A stretch of 64,000 nt of DNA from Propionibacteriaceae bacterium (lineage in GTDB: Bacteria; Actinomycetota; Actinomycetes; Propionibacteriales; Propionibacteriaceae). A program made the position numbers and the translations under genes. Shown piece after piece: positions 1 through 8,431 of this stretch; the stretch's first letter is position 1, and each line of letters begins with the position of its first letter. The stretch lies in the NCBI GenBank assembly GCA_031285505.1, contig JAITVZ010000174.1, positions 1-64,000 of the forward strand. The letters are read 5' to 3'. Below the pieces are notes generated by a model. The model was not told the DNA's origin. It worked only from the letters and a program-made list of their open reading frames with translations, and did no database searches.

Positions 1-660
1 CGGGGCTACTATCCCCGGTTGTGGTCCGAGGCTGGTTTTCAAATCAGTCACCGCTACTCATCGACGTTCTACCCGCTGGCTCCGGCGGGTTTTGCTGACG
101 CGTCCTTGGACGCCCGCCTGGCAGCCGTCGGGAAGAGGGGGTTCCGCCTGGCGCCAATTGACACGCGGGATTGGGACGCCGTCATGATTGGCGTGCATCG
201 GCTGGTCATGACCTTGTACTCCAGCATGCCTGTTTTCAGTGAGTTGACCATCGACGAGTTCGTCGACATATTCGGTTCGCTGCGCCGGGCCATCGACCCG
301 CGCCTGGTGACACTGGCCTGGCGTGACGACGAACTGGTCGGTTTCTCGATTGCCCTGCCTGACTTCGGTGACCTGCCCAATCGGGCCCTGACCCCCTGGA
401 CCATCGCAAGGCTGCTGACCCGCAAATACCGCTACCGGCAGGCAGTGGCGCTCTACATGGGCACAACCCAACCCGGTCTGGGTGCCGCCATGGCTGCCGA
501 TCTGCTGCAGCAGATGTGTGCCCGCCGCTTCACGGTCGTTGGCTCGCTCATCGCCGAAAACAAGCCGACTGGCGGTTACGCCCCGAGCCTGATCGGTGAC
601 CGCTCTCATTACGGGCTCTGGAGCAAGGACATCAGCCCCGCGAGCCATGCCACCGCCTGA
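1..660 (+). CDS. GNAT-like N-acetyltransferase, C-terminal part (5' end outside window)
   Basis: The reading frame is open from base 1, so the true start lies upstream and the apparent TTG start at 19 is not real. The first visible residues, GYYPRLWSEAGF, match the strand-turn motif seen in GNAT-fold proteins where an Asn-Pro-Pro-Tyr-Tyr-type segment is followed by a helix and a Gly-Phe. A further GNAT-like core follows, with strands around LVTLAWRDDELVGFSIALPD. The family transfers acyl groups from CoA thioesters to amines; the substrate here cannot be told. The gene converges on the sucrose phosphorylase gene and only 12 bases separate the two stop codons, so there is no room for separate terminators. 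Confidence 0.6.
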   Translation, partial: RGYYPRLWSEAGFQISHRYSSTFYPLAPAGFADASLDARLAAVGKRGFRLAPIDTRDWDAVMIGVHRLVMTLYSSMPVFSELTIDEFVDIFGSLRRAIDPRLVTLAWRDDELVGFSIALPDFGDLPNRALTPWTIARLLTRKYRYRQAVALYMGTTQPGLGAAMAADLLQQMCARRFTVVGSLIAENKPTGGYAPSLIGDRSHYGLWSKDISPASHATA

Positions 661-672
661 TTCGGGACGAAA

Positions 673-2145
673 CTACGCGCTGCCTCGCAGAGTCTCTTGG
701 GTGAGCACGACCCGCCAGGCGCCACCTTGGCGCACCCGAACCTGGAAGCTCGTGTCGGCCGCATCGAAGGACAGGCTGACGGCTTCCTCGCCCTGCGCCC
801 AGGTGAAGTCACCGACCGTCCCATCGAACGATGAACGGAAGGCCCCCGCGAATGCTGGGTGGTCCCGGCGCAGTCGCAGCGCCGCCAACTGAGCCCTGAC
901 CACCGGAAGCGTCAGAGCCTGCTCGATCTCGCACGCCTCATACCGGTGCCGGTTGATGTCGCGCCCCGAGCCTGTCTCGGCCAGCAAATCAAGGTCGTTG
1001 ACCCCGGCCAAGAGACCGACGTAGTAGACCTGGGGGATGCCCGGCAGGAAGAGCTGGATCAGTCGGGCCAGCAGGTAGCGGGCGTCGTCGCGCCCTAAGG
1101 CGTCGTAAAACGTGCAGTTGACCTGGTAAAGATCGAGGTTGGAAGCGGCCGCACCGGTCGCCTGGAGGCTGCCCCGACTCCGGGAGTGAATGCCGATCAC
1201 CAACTCATCGATCTGGGCCGGTGTCAACAGGCCGGGTTGACCGTCCAGCGGCCCGGCGTCGATGATACCGATACCATCGTGAGTGTCGAGCACGGTGACG
1301 ACGTTGGTCGGCCGGCAATCCAGCCAGGCGGCCAGGGGCGCGAGATCGCCGGTGGTCAGGGCATGAATGACCAGCGGCGGCAAGGCGAAGTCGTAGACGT
1401 AGTCCATCTTGGCGGCCAGTTCCAGCTGTGATCGGTAGTGGCCGTGGACCTCCAAGAGCATCTTGGCGCCGCGTGAGTGGATGTGGTCGGCCAGGCGGGT
1501 CATGAAGGCATAGGTCGAAGCCGTCATGAAGCAGTCGGTGCCAGCCTCCTTGCCCGCATAGCCAGCCGCATCGATCCGCAGCAGACCCACTCCGGCGCTG
1601 GTCAGGGCATCGATCACCTCGGTCAGGTAGTCCCAGGTGGCCGCCGCGCGGATGTCGAGATCGACCTGTTGGGGGTTGAAGGTGGTCCACACCAGGCGCT
1701 TGACCCCGCCCAGCTTCATAGCAGTGAAGGGTAGCCCTGGTCGAGGCCGATAAATCCTGGCCAGGTCCTCCTCGGTGACTCCATTGGGGAAGATCGACGA
1801 CAGGGTCAGGAACATCGACGCCCACGGCGACTGGTCGCCCCGGGCCACCACATCGGCGAAGCGGGATGACTCGGCCGACATGTGGTTGACGATGACATCG
1901 GCGGCGATCAACTCGCTTCGGGCGAGTGAGCTGACATCTGACCAGTCGCCCAACCGTGGGTCGACGCGGGCGTGGTCCTGGGGGTCGAAGCCGGCGTCAA
2001 CCCCGTCGAAGGGCGTGAAGAAGGGGAGGATGTGAACCCCGTCGAAGACTCCAGCCAGCGGCCCGTTGAGCAGTTGGGTGAGCCCGGCGATGGAGCCGCC
2101 GAAGCGGTCCGCATAGGCGATGAGCTGTGGGCCGTTGGTGATCAT
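673..2145 (-). CDS. Sucrose phosphorylase (GH13_18)
   Basis: This 490-residue cytoplasmic enzyme should split sucrose with inorganic phosphate into alpha-glucose-1-phosphate and fructose. The start MITNGPQLIAYADRFGG is the family N-terminus. The catalytic residues fall at the same numbers as in the Bifidobacterium adolescentis enzyme: nucleophile Asp192 in RIDAAGYAGK, acid/base Glu232 in LLEVHGHY, and Asp290 in VLDTHDGIG. The acceptor-loop region has ATGAAASNLDLYQVN and the GRDINRHRY motif, typical of true sucrose phosphorylases. Related GH13_18 enzymes act on glucosylglycerate or sucrose-6'-phosphate, so the substrate is a strong inference rather than certain. The ATG overlaps the upstream permease stop as ATGA, with GAAAGG as ribosome site. 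Upstream in-frame extension is shadow of the permease gene. Confidence 0.92.
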   Translation of the reverse strand: MITNGPQLIAYADRFGGSIAGLTQLLNGPLAGVFDGVHILPFFTPFDGVDAGFDPQDHARVDPRLGDWSDVSSLARSELIAADVIVNHMSAESSRFADVVARGDQSPWASMFLTLSSIFPNGVTEEDLARIYRPRPGLPFTAMKLGGVKRLVWTTFNPQQVDLDIRAAATWDYLTEVIDALTSAGVGLLRIDAAGYAGKEAGTDCFMTASTYAFMTRLADHIHSRGAKMLLEVHGHYRSQLELAAKMDYVYDFALPPLVIHALTTGDLAPLAAWLDCRPTNVVTVLDTHDGIGIIDAGPLDGQPGLLTPAQIDELVIGIHSRSRGSLQATGAAASNLDLYQVNCTFYDALGRDDARYLLARLIQLFLPGIPQVYYVGLLAGVNDLDLLAETGSGRDINRHRYEACEIEQALTLPVVRAQLAALRLRRDHPAFAGAFRSSFDGTVGDFTWAQGEEAVSLSFDAADTSFQVRVRQGGAWRVVLTQETLRGSA

Positions 2146-2966
2146 CCTTTCACCGACCCTTGAAGCAGGGCGGCCACAAACTTGCGCTGGAAGATCAGGA
2201 AGAGCAGGAGCGTCGGCGTCAGAATCAGCAGCGAACCGGCGCAAAGCAGGGGAATGTCCGTGCCCCACTGCCCCTGGAAGGCGCCCAGGGAACCGGCCAT
2301 CGTTCGCTGGAGCGGGTCGGAGACCAGCACGATCGCCAGGAGGAACTGGTTCCAGGTCCAGAGGAATTGCAGGATGGCCAGCGACGACAGGGCTGGCATC
2401 GACAGTGGCAGGTGGATCTTCCAGAAGAGCTGCCAGAGATTGGCGCCGTCGATCCGGGCCGCCTCCGACAAGTCTTGGGACATGCTGACGAAGTGGGCCC
2501 GCATCCACATGACTGAGAAGGGCATGAACAACCCGATCAAGGGGAGGATGATGGCCCAGCGGGTGTTCAGCAAGCCGAAGTCCTTCATTTGCTGGTAAAG
2601 CGGGATGATGATCGCCTCGTAAGGCAGTGTGATGCCGAGGACGAAGACGAGGAAGATGATGCGGCTGCCAATGGGGCGCAGGTGGCCGAGCGCAAAGCCG
2701 GCCAGGGTGGAGATCAGTAGGGCGATCGGCACGACGCCGATCTCGATCAGCACGCTGGAGAGGAGCAACTGGTCCATGTGGGCGACCTTGAAGGCGTCGA
2801 TGAAATTGGACCAATAGGGGGTTTCGGGCCAGGACAGACCCTCCGGGTAGGTGCCCGGTTTGTGGAGGGCGGTGGCGAAGAGGGTGAGGAAGGGCACGAT
2901 GGTCCCAGCCATCAGCAGGATCAAGAGGATGCGTCCCATCCAGACTTCGCGACGTGAGGCGATCAT
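2142..2966 (-). CDS. Carbohydrate ABC transporter permease, MalG/UgpE type
   Basis: This is a 274-residue inner-membrane permease of the binding-protein-dependent sugar transporter family. The N-terminal membrane segment (about residues 10-30) and a further five hydrophobic segments are visible. The cytoplasmic EAA loop that contacts the ATPase reads EAARIDGANLWQLFWKIHLP. It forms a heterodimer with the upstream permease; the ATG at 2966 overlaps that gene's TGA by one base (TGATG). It ends in an ATGA overlap with the sucrose phosphorylase gene. Sucrose is the likely substrate from context. No ATPase gene lies in the operon, as is common where a shared MsiK-like ATPase serves many transporters. 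Confidence 0.9.
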   Translation of the reverse strand: MIASRREVWMGRILLILLMAGTIVPFLTLFATALHKPGTYPEGLSWPETPYWSNFIDAFKVAHMDQLLLSSVLIEIGVVPIALLISTLAGFALGHLRPIGSRIIFLVFVLGITLPYEAIIIPLYQQMKDFGLLNTRWAIILPLIGLFMPFSVMWMRAHFVSMSQDLSEAARIDGANLWQLFWKIHLPLSMPALSSLAILQFLWTWNQFLLAIVLVSDPLQRTMAGSLGAFQGQWGTDIPLLCAGSLLILTPTLLLFLIFQRKFVAALLQGSVKG

Positions 2967-3916
2967 CAGTCTTTGTCCTCCTTGGTGGCCCGCTGCACGG
3001 GCAAGATGATGGCCAGCACCACGATGACCAGGGCGACGGCCAAGGCTGAGGCCAGGCCGAGCTCGCGTTCGAAGAAGGCCAGGTAGTAGATCTGCATGCC
3101 GGGGACCATGGTGGAGTTGCCGGGGCCGCCGCGGGTTGAGATATAGACGATGTCGAAGGACGCCAGGGCGGCCACGACCGTCACCGTCACGCAGACGCCG
3201 ATCTCCTGCTTGAGGCTCGGCAAGGTGATCGACCAGAACTCTTTCCAAGCGGTGGCGCCGTCGATGCGCGCTGCCTCGTAGAGCGCCGGATCGATCTTGC
3301 TCATGCCCGCCAGCAGCAGGAGCATGCACAGGCCGAACAGCACCCAGGCGCCGATCAGGCCCATGGTCGGCAGTGCCAGATCGAAGTCGCCCAGCCAAGC
3401 CCGGGTGATTCCGCCCAAGCCGACAGCCGTCAGCACCTGGTTGACGAAGCCCTTCGAGGTCAGCAGCCAGGACCACATGATGCCGGCCGCCACCAGGGGG
3501 ATGATCTGGGGGATGAACAGGACTGTCCGGGACACCAGAGCCAATCGGCTGGTGGAAAATCCGCGGATGGTGTTGGCCGTGAACAGGCCGAGGATGACTG
3601 GGATCAGGCAGAAGAAGACGATCAGAATGAAGGAGTGGAGCAGCGATCCCCAGAGGACCGGGTTGTCGAAGAGTGCTGCGTAGTTCTTGAGGCCGACCCA
3701 GGTCGAGGCGCCGATACCGTTCCAGTCGTAGAAAGAGTATTGGATGGTCAATCCCAGGGGTCGCAGCACGAAGACGGCATACATGACAGCCGCCGGCACG
3801 ACCAGCGCCAGGGCGATGAGGCTCTTGCTCAGTCGGCGAGCGCGGTTGGCGTGGCGCCGTTCCGCGAGCGATGCCGGTCCGCTAGCGGGCTGGATGGTCG
3901 TGGCTGAATCCGTCAT
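2966..3916 (-). CDS. Carbohydrate ABC transporter permease, MalF/UgpA type
   Basis: This 316-residue permease is the first of the pair. A cytoplasmic N-terminus of about 30 residues rich in Arg precedes the first membrane segment (SLIALALVVPAAVMYAVFVL), and five more follow. The EAA loop reads EAARIDGATAWKEFWSITLP. It lies 164 bases downstream of the binding-protein gene with a strong hairpin in between, which would fit the usual excess of binding protein over membrane components. It is translationally coupled to the second permease. Confidence 0.9.
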   Translation of the reverse strand: MTDSATTIQPASGPASLAERRHANRARRLSKSLIALALVVPAAVMYAVFVLRPLGLTIQYSFYDWNGIGASTWVGLKNYAALFDNPVLWGSLLHSFILIVFFCLIPVILGLFTANTIRGFSTSRLALVSRTVLFIPQIIPLVAAGIMWSWLLTSKGFVNQVLTAVGLGGITRAWLGDFDLALPTMGLIGAWVLFGLCMLLLLAGMSKIDPALYEAARIDGATAWKEFWSITLPSLKQEIGVCVTVTVVAALASFDIVYISTRGGPGNSTMVPGMQIYYLAFFERELGLASALAVALVIVVLAIILPVQRATKEDKD

Positions 3917-4011
3917 CAGGGGGCCTTCTTCCTGGCTGTTTCAGGCAATGGAACCGGTGGTGTGACCTGGCGTGGTGTCGGCCGGTGGGGGAGCTGACCG
4001 GTGAAGGAGCC

Positions 4012-4057
4012 GAGCTGGGACGGTGGAGAGTGTCGCTCACCCCCACCGACCCAGCTC
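4012..4057 (-). terminator. Intercistronic hairpin between binding protein and permease genes
   Basis: GAGCTGGG at 4012-4019 pairs perfectly with CCCAGCTC at 4050-4057, and CGGTGG at 4021-4026 with CCACCG at 4043-4048, one A-A mismatch apart, around a 16-base loop. No T-run follows on the minus strand. It may act as a partial terminator or as a 3' stabiliser of the binding-protein mRNA, a known arrangement in sugar ABC operons. Confidence 0.5.
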
Positions 4058-4080
4058 GACATCCACCCGACTCGGTCGGA

Positions 4081-5466
4081 TCAGCCAGCGATTTGCTGCT
4101 CGTAGTCGGCCTGGACCGACTCCAGCAGCCCGGCTGCGGTCTGTTCGCCAGCCATCAGCTTCTGCAGGTTCGGTGTCCAGCTCTGGGCGTAGATAGCGCC
4201 GGTGGCATTGGCGATGAAGTCCATCGCGCCGTTGTCGGCCACGATCTGAGCGCCGGCGGTCAGGGTCTCGCCGGTGGTGGTGCCGGGATCGACCTCTGGC
4301 ATGAAGGCGTCAGCCGGGCCCATCGGGTGGGAGCCGCCGGACTGGACGGCGATGGTGCGAGCCTCATCGTTGGTGGCCACCCAGTCGAAGAAGAAGGCGG
4401 CACAGTCGGGGTTCTCGGCGTAGGCGGAAACACCATAGGTCAACGGGGCCGACATGGCGCCGTATTTGCCACCAGCCTCAGCTGGCGGGAAGAGGAAGAA
4501 ACCGACCTTTCCGGCCATGTTGGTGTCGAAGTTGCCGGATTCCCAGTCACCGGTGAAGGTGAACAGGCCGTCGCCACCGAGGAAGCGGCTCATGACCATC
4601 GGGTAGTCGAGCGAGTTGGCGTCTTCGGTGAAGTAGCCGGATTCGACCCAGCCTTGCATGTGCTCGGCGGCCTTGAGGTTGCTCTCGGTGTTGATTGAGG
4701 CGCCCGGCTTGAGGTAGATCCAGTCGTTGATCGGGCCGACGTCGCCGTAAGAGGCCATGAGGTTCTGCAGCGGGAAGGCGAAACCGCCGGTGGCCCCGCC
4801 GTTGAACTGCATGATGGGCGTGATGCCGGCGTCCTTGGCCTTCGCCAGGAGCTCGTCGAATTCGGCCAGGGTCTTCGGGGCTTCGGTCATGCCGATGGTG
4901 GCGGCATGGTCTTTGTTGTAGAAAACGCCGGTCATCGAGAAGTTCAGGCCCATGCCGTAGAGAGGGCCGGTGCCGCGGGTGCCGTCCTCGGCGACGCGCA
5001 ACTGCTCGAGCTGGGAGGCGGGCCACTGATCCCAACCGAAGTCGGCCGCGTAGCCATCCAGATCCATCAACAGACCCTCAGAAGCCAGCTCCGACATCTG
5101 CGGCAAACGCATGATGTCCGGTGGATCGTCGGCCAGGATGCGCGGGGCGTTTTGAGTGATGACGGCGAACTGATCTTCGCGGACATCGACGGTCACGTTG
5201 GGGAACTGGTCTTCGAACTCATCGAAGAGCAGACCGGTCATGGGGAAACCGGTCTCGATATAGGCCTTGAGCGTCACTGGCTCAGTGCCACAGGAGGGGG
5301 TGCCTGATGCGGCGGTGCTGGTGGCGCCACTGGTCGAGTTGCCCGGATCAGTGGTCTTGGTGTCACTGGTTCCTGGAGCCGAGCAGGCTGACATCAGCAG
5401 GACGGCCCCGATGCCCGCGGTCGCCAAGGTGACCAGGCGTCGATGGTTGGTGGTTGTTTTCAACAT
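4081..5466 (-). CDS. Extracellular sugar-binding lipoprotein of the sucrose ABC transporter
   Basis: This 461-residue solute-binding protein (family 1, MalE-like) captures the sugar outside the cell and delivers it to the permeases. The signal peptide ends in the lipobox LMSAC with the lipid-modified cysteine at residue 28, followed by a Ser/Thr/Gly linker. The mature part shows the periplasmic-binding fold, including DVREDQFAVITQNAPRIL and a C-terminal domain around FFFDWVATNDEA. The ATG at 5466 has GGAG eight bases upstream; an upstream in-frame extension to 5589 crosses the operator region and is rejected. A LacI operator lies about 90 bases upstream. Confidence 0.9.
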   Translation of the reverse strand: MLKTTTNHRRLVTLATAGIGAVLLMSACSAPGTSDTKTTDPGNSTSGATSTAASGTPSCGTEPVTLKAYIETGFPMTGLLFDEFEDQFPNVTVDVREDQFAVITQNAPRILADDPPDIMRLPQMSELASEGLLMDLDGYAADFGWDQWPASQLEQLRVAEDGTRGTGPLYGMGLNFSMTGVFYNKDHAATIGMTEAPKTLAEFDELLAKAKDAGITPIMQFNGGATGGFAFPLQNLMASYGDVGPINDWIYLKPGASINTESNLKAAEHMQGWVESGYFTEDANSLDYPMVMSRFLGGDGLFTFTGDWESGNFDTNMAGKVGFFLFPPAEAGGKYGAMSAPLTYGVSAYAENPDCAAFFFDWVATNDEARTIAVQSGGSHPMGPADAFMPEVDPGTTTGETLTAGAQIVADNGAMDFIANATGAIYAQSWTPNLQKLMAGEQTAAGLLESVQADYEQQIAG

Positions 5467-5552
5467 GTCACTCCTTCGTTGGAGGCAGCCACTCGCAATC
5501 GTGGAGCGTCTGCGGGTTAACACTGGCGGAGGGGTAGCTAGATCCCCCGAGT

Positions 5553-5570
5553 TGCTAAAACGTATTAGCA
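5553..5570. promoter_or_regulatory. LacI-family operator
   Basis: TGCTAAAACGTATTAGCA is an 18-base palindrome with one mismatch and the central CG step typical of LacI/GalR operators. It lies in the divergent intergenic region, 83 bases upstream of the binding-protein start and 215 bases from the LacI start, so it probably represses the transport operon. Confidence 0.75.
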
Positions 5571-5580
5571 TGACCAGTAT

Positions 5581-5592
5581 TGGGTGCACCCA
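5581..5592. promoter_or_regulatory. Second palindrome in the divergent sugar-operon region
   Basis: TGGGTGCACCCA is a perfect 12-base palindrome ten bases from the LacI operator. It could be a second regulator site (for example a catabolite regulator) or part of the promoter architecture. Its sequence differs from the LacI operator, so another protein would be expected. Confidence 0.35.
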
Positions 5593-5784
5593 GATCGCCT
5601 GTCAACTCATGCAAGAGATCGTTACCGAATTGTTACCTTCGAGTGTCTCGCAGCAGAAATTGCTTGGGTGCAAGGGTGGTGCCGGACGCGGTGCTCACAG
5701 GTTCCACGGCATTGTGGGCCACTGACGCTGGTACTTGGGGCAACCGATAGTATCCGACCAATCGAGAGGAAGTCCGAGGATGCC

Positions 5785-6852
5785 ATGGCGAACAAGCGGG
5801 TGACCCTGGCCGATGTGGCCGCTGCCGCTGGTGTCGCGCCGGCCACAGCTTCGCTGGTGCTAGCCGACCGCGGCTTCGAGCTGCGCATCTCCGAGGCCGC
5901 TCAGATCAAGGTGCGACAAGCGGCATCATTGCTGGGCTACCGCCCGAACGCTGTCTCCCAAGGTTTGCGCACCGGCACGACCTCGACGATCGGCTTCATC
6001 TCTGACAATATCGCCACCTCGCAGTTGGCCGGCAACACCATCAAGGGAGCCCTCGAAGCGGCCCGCAGCCAGGGTTTCATGCTTTTCATCGCCGAGACCG
6101 ATGGTGATGCCGCCACCGAACTGGCCACCATTCACGCCATGATGGATCGCCAGGTCGACGGCATCATCCTCGCCACCATGTTCACCCGATACCACGAGCC
6201 ACCAGCTATCGTCGACGAGGGCATTCCCACCATCTTGCTCAACAATCTGCCGAACAGCCGCCGGCCGCTTGATGCCGTTGTGCCCGACGAGATCACGGCC
6301 GGGTGGACCGCCGCCGACTACATGATCGAGGCTGGCCACCAGAAGATCCACTTGCTCGGCGCCGGCCCCCTTCCCAGCGATGTGCCGCCCGATTCGATCG
6401 CGGCAGTTCAACGGCTCCAGGGCATCCAAGAGCGATTGTCGGCCGAGGGGCTGGTGCCGCTGTCCTACCATCCCATGCCCGATTGGATTCCGGTCAACGG
6501 TCGAGCGGCCATGGAGGCGGTGCTGGCGCAGGACCCATTCCCCGAGGCGATCATCTGCTTCAACGACCGGGTCGCTCTGGGCGCCTACCAGGTTCTCCAA
6601 GAGCACGGGCTGCGGATACCCGACGATGTCTCCGTCGTCTCTTTCGACGACTTCGACATCGCCGGATGGATGCGTCCCGGCCTGACCACCATCGCCATCC
6701 CTCACCGGGCCATGGGTCGGATGGCGGTCGAGCTGCTGCTGGCCAGAATCAGGGACATCGGTGGCAGCGATCAGTCGCCAGGAGCCGTGCACCGAGTGCC
6801 GATGCCGCTACATGTGCGGGAATCGGTGCGGGGTCAAAATGACGACATATGA
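5785..6852 (+). CDS. LacI-family transcriptional regulator of the sucrose operon
   Basis: This 355-residue repressor has the LacI helix-turn-helix at residues 5-25 (VTLADVAAAAGVAPATASLV), a hinge around NAVSQGLRTG, and a periplasmic-binding-like effector domain with VSFDDFDIAGWMRPGLTT near the C-terminus. It is divergent from the transporter/phosphorylase operon and very likely binds the palindrome at 5553-5570, released by sucrose or a product. The ATG at 5785 has GAGGA upstream and starts MANKRVTLADV, the normal family beginning; the frame is open to 5584 but the extra residues have no family match. Confidence 0.92.
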   Translation: MANKRVTLADVAAAAGVAPATASLVLADRGFELRISEAAQIKVRQAASLLGYRPNAVSQGLRTGTTSTIGFISDNIATSQLAGNTIKGALEAARSQGFMLFIAETDGDAATELATIHAMMDRQVDGIILATMFTRYHEPPAIVDEGIPTILLNNLPNSRRPLDAVVPDEITAGWTAADYMIEAGHQKIHLLGAGPLPSDVPPDSIAAVQRLQGIQERLSAEGLVPLSYHPMPDWIPVNGRAAMEAVLAQDPFPEAIICFNDRVALGAYQVLQEHGLRIPDDVSVVSFDDFDIAGWMRPGLTTIAIPHRAMGRMAVELLLARIRDIGGSDQSPGAVHRVPMPLHVRESVRGQNDDI

Positions 6853-6856
6853 GTTG

Positions 6857-6894
6857 CCATGGTGGAAAGTCATACGATAGACTTTCCACCATGG
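6857..6894. promoter_or_regulatory. Long perfect inverted repeat covering a start codon (probable operator)
   Basis: CCATGGTGGAAAGTC (6857-6871) and its exact complement (6880-6894) are separated by eight bases. The ATG of the next gene is inside the right arm, and the centre contains a TACGAT-like -10 sequence. This arrangement suggests autoregulation by the winged-helix protein encoded second in the operon, with steric block of both promoter and start codon. It could also fold in RNA and hide the start codon. Confidence 0.6.
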
Positions 6895-7358
6895 AAAACA
6901 ATATTGGTGGGGTTTCAGCCTCCGAGGCCACTGTTGCCTTGAACTCGCTGTCCACGGATGGTGACCGTTTGGTTCGACAGGTTCGTATTCCGTGGGCATC
7001 TCTGGCGGGCCTTGGCGCCTGTGGTGGCTGGTATGTCGCCAATTCCTTGGCGACCACTCCTGGCGCCAGTTATCTGCCGTCGGGCACGGGCTGGATACCT
7101 GTGGTTGGGTTTTTCGTGATCCTGTATTTGGCCCAACGCGACACCGGGATCCATTTTCGGGCAATGGGTGTCCCGGCCAATATCGCCCTCTTGGGTCTTC
7201 TCGTGCTGCTATGGGGCTTGTACAGTGTTTCGCTCGGCTTGATCGCGTTCAACCTTCGCTGGGCCGTCGTCATCACCAGCGTGGCGGCGTTCGTCGCCAC
7301 CACCGGCTTGGCCGGGTTGGCCTGGCGCTCAGCGATGAGGCGGCTTCGCCATGGGTGA
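6891..7358 (+). CDS. Small integral membrane protein paired with winged-helix regulator
   Basis: This 155-residue protein has a cytoplasmic N-terminus of about 33 residues and four hydrophobic segments (roughly residues 34-51, 64-82, 92-113 and 118-140), ending in a basic tail. I do not recognise a named family. The start at 6891 is chosen because it lies at the inverted repeat; no Shine-Dalgarno is visible, so translation may be leaderless. Its last eight bases overlap the start of the winged-helix gene, a layout common for membrane-protein/regulator pairs in Gram-positives. Confidence 0.7.
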   Translation: MENNIGGVSASEATVALNSLSTDGDRLVRQVRIPWASLAGLGACGGWYVANSLATTPGASYLPSGTGWIPVVGFFVILYLAQRDTGIHFRAMGVPANIALLGLLVLLWGLYSVSLGLIAFNLRWAVVITSVAAFVATTGLAGLAWRSAMRRLRHG

Positions 7359-7665
7359 AGCACATTTTGATGAGATTATTCATGCGCCTTGGCGCTTGCG
7401 TATCTGTGGGCTGCTCAATCGGGTGGATCAACTCGACTTTGCGGTCTTGCGAGACACCCTGTCTCTGTCGGATTCAGCCTTGTCAAAGCAGATCAAAACT
7501 CTTGAAGAAGTCGGCTACGTGGCATCGCGCAAGGCCGCTTCCACCAACCGTGACGACGCCCGTCGACTCACCTGGCTATCACTCACGAAACAAGGCCGGG
7601 CCGCCTTCGAAGCGCACATTCGCGCCCTCCAAGAGATCGCGTCGTCGGACGCTGGACATCTGTGA
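7351..7665 (+). CDS. Winged-helix (HTH_34 / MarR-like) transcriptional regulator
   Basis: This 104-residue DNA-binding protein begins MGEAHFDEIIHAPWRLRI and shows the winged-helix signature in LSLSDSALSKQIKTLEEVGY (recognition helix) and a wing with the Arg/Asp-rich NRDDARRLTWLSLT. Small proteins of this type usually repress their own operon. The gene overlaps the membrane-protein gene by eight bases, so the two are co-translated. The likely target is the 15-base inverted repeat at 6857-6894. Confidence 0.8.
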   Translation: MGEAHFDEIIHAPWRLRICGLLNRVDQLDFAVLRDTLSLSDSALSKQIKTLEEVGYVASRKAASTNRDDARRLTWLSLTKQGRAAFEAHIRALQEIASSDAGHL

Positions 7666-7753
7666 GAGCCGGTGAGCCATCGGCGGCCGGGTTACTCGAC
7701 ATCGCGAACAGGTATCCGGCGGGATCGCCTAATCGAACACTCCCACTTCTGAA

Positions 7754-7868
7754 GGCTCTGCTGGGCCATTGTTGGCATGCGCCGATGGTGCAGCGTCGAC
7801 ACTGCCTGGCCGAGACCACCCATCACCGCGCCGCAAGTCAACCCAGGTTTCAGGTCAGCGCTGGGCCG
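7754..7868. repeat. Dispersed intergenic element, family 1, copy A (degenerate)
   Basis: The left end GGCTCTGCTGGGCC resembles the family end GGCTCTGTTAGACCA. The interior CACCCATCACCGCGCCGCAAGTC matches copy at 50579. The right end is CAGCGCTGGGCC, which has diverged. It lies between convergent genes. Confidence 0.6.
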
Positions 7869-7893
7869 AACTGAGGTGCTCTAGGCTGGGGAT

Positions 7894-8286
7894 CTACGGA
7901 TCCTGGAAGGAGTGGCCACCATGAGTGAGTTCAGTGACCGGATCAACTCCGCTTTCGAGCTGCAGCCAGCCGCGGATGTGACCGGGGGCGCCGATCATGG
8001 CGTGGCTGACGCCGGGAGTCTTGCTGGGCATCAATCCGAATTGCTTGACTTTCTGCGCTGACTCGGCAGTCAGCTTGACCCAGCGACCCGATTCTGCCAT
8101 GACATCAGCGCCTGCTTGGGCCAATGCGGCGCCATCACCCAGTCGCGAACGCAGGGCTCCGAGCCGCATGGTCTGATTGGGAAAAGCCTCTAGTTCCTGG
8201 TCATGGAGGAAGCGTTCTACCTCAGTCGGTGCGCCAATGACCGCCAGTCCATTGTCGGTTTTGATGAGTTCGATCGCTGTACTCAT
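7894..8286 (-). CDS. Conserved hypothetical protein, probably truncated
   Basis: This 130-residue protein begins MSTAIELIKTDNGLAVIGAP and contains SGRWVKLTAESAQKVKQFGL. This N-terminal region resembles longer actinobacterial proteins of unknown function in which the same block is followed by several hundred more residues; here the frame ends soon after HIRGWLQLESG. I infer a 3' truncation, possibly by the family-1 repeat just downstream, but the intact length has not been checked. The ribosome site GAGGAGAGGGAAC is present twice in tandem upstream, and the ATG at 8286 follows the second. Confidence 0.5.
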   Translation of the reverse strand: MSTAIELIKTDNGLAVIGAPTEVERFLHDQELEAFPNQTMRLGALRSRLGDGAALAQAGADVMAESGRWVKLTAESAQKVKQFGLMPSKTPGVSHAMIGAPGHIRGWLQLESGVDPVTELTHGGHSFQDP

Positions 8287-8431
8287 GTTCCCTCTCCTCG
8301 GTTCCCTCTCCTCGCGCACCTTTGATTCTGGGCCGCGCCAGAGTAAACCTATGATAGCGATTCCTGATAATTCGGGTCATAGCTGGATCACAGGCGGGAT
8401 GAGTAGTCTGTAGTGAGGGGGGTGGGATCGA

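Noticed and set aside
673-2814. 713-residue fusion of the sucrose phosphorylase with an N-terminal domain
   Set aside because: The first 223 codons are an alternate frame of the permease gene; the ATG at 2145 with its ribosome site is the true start.
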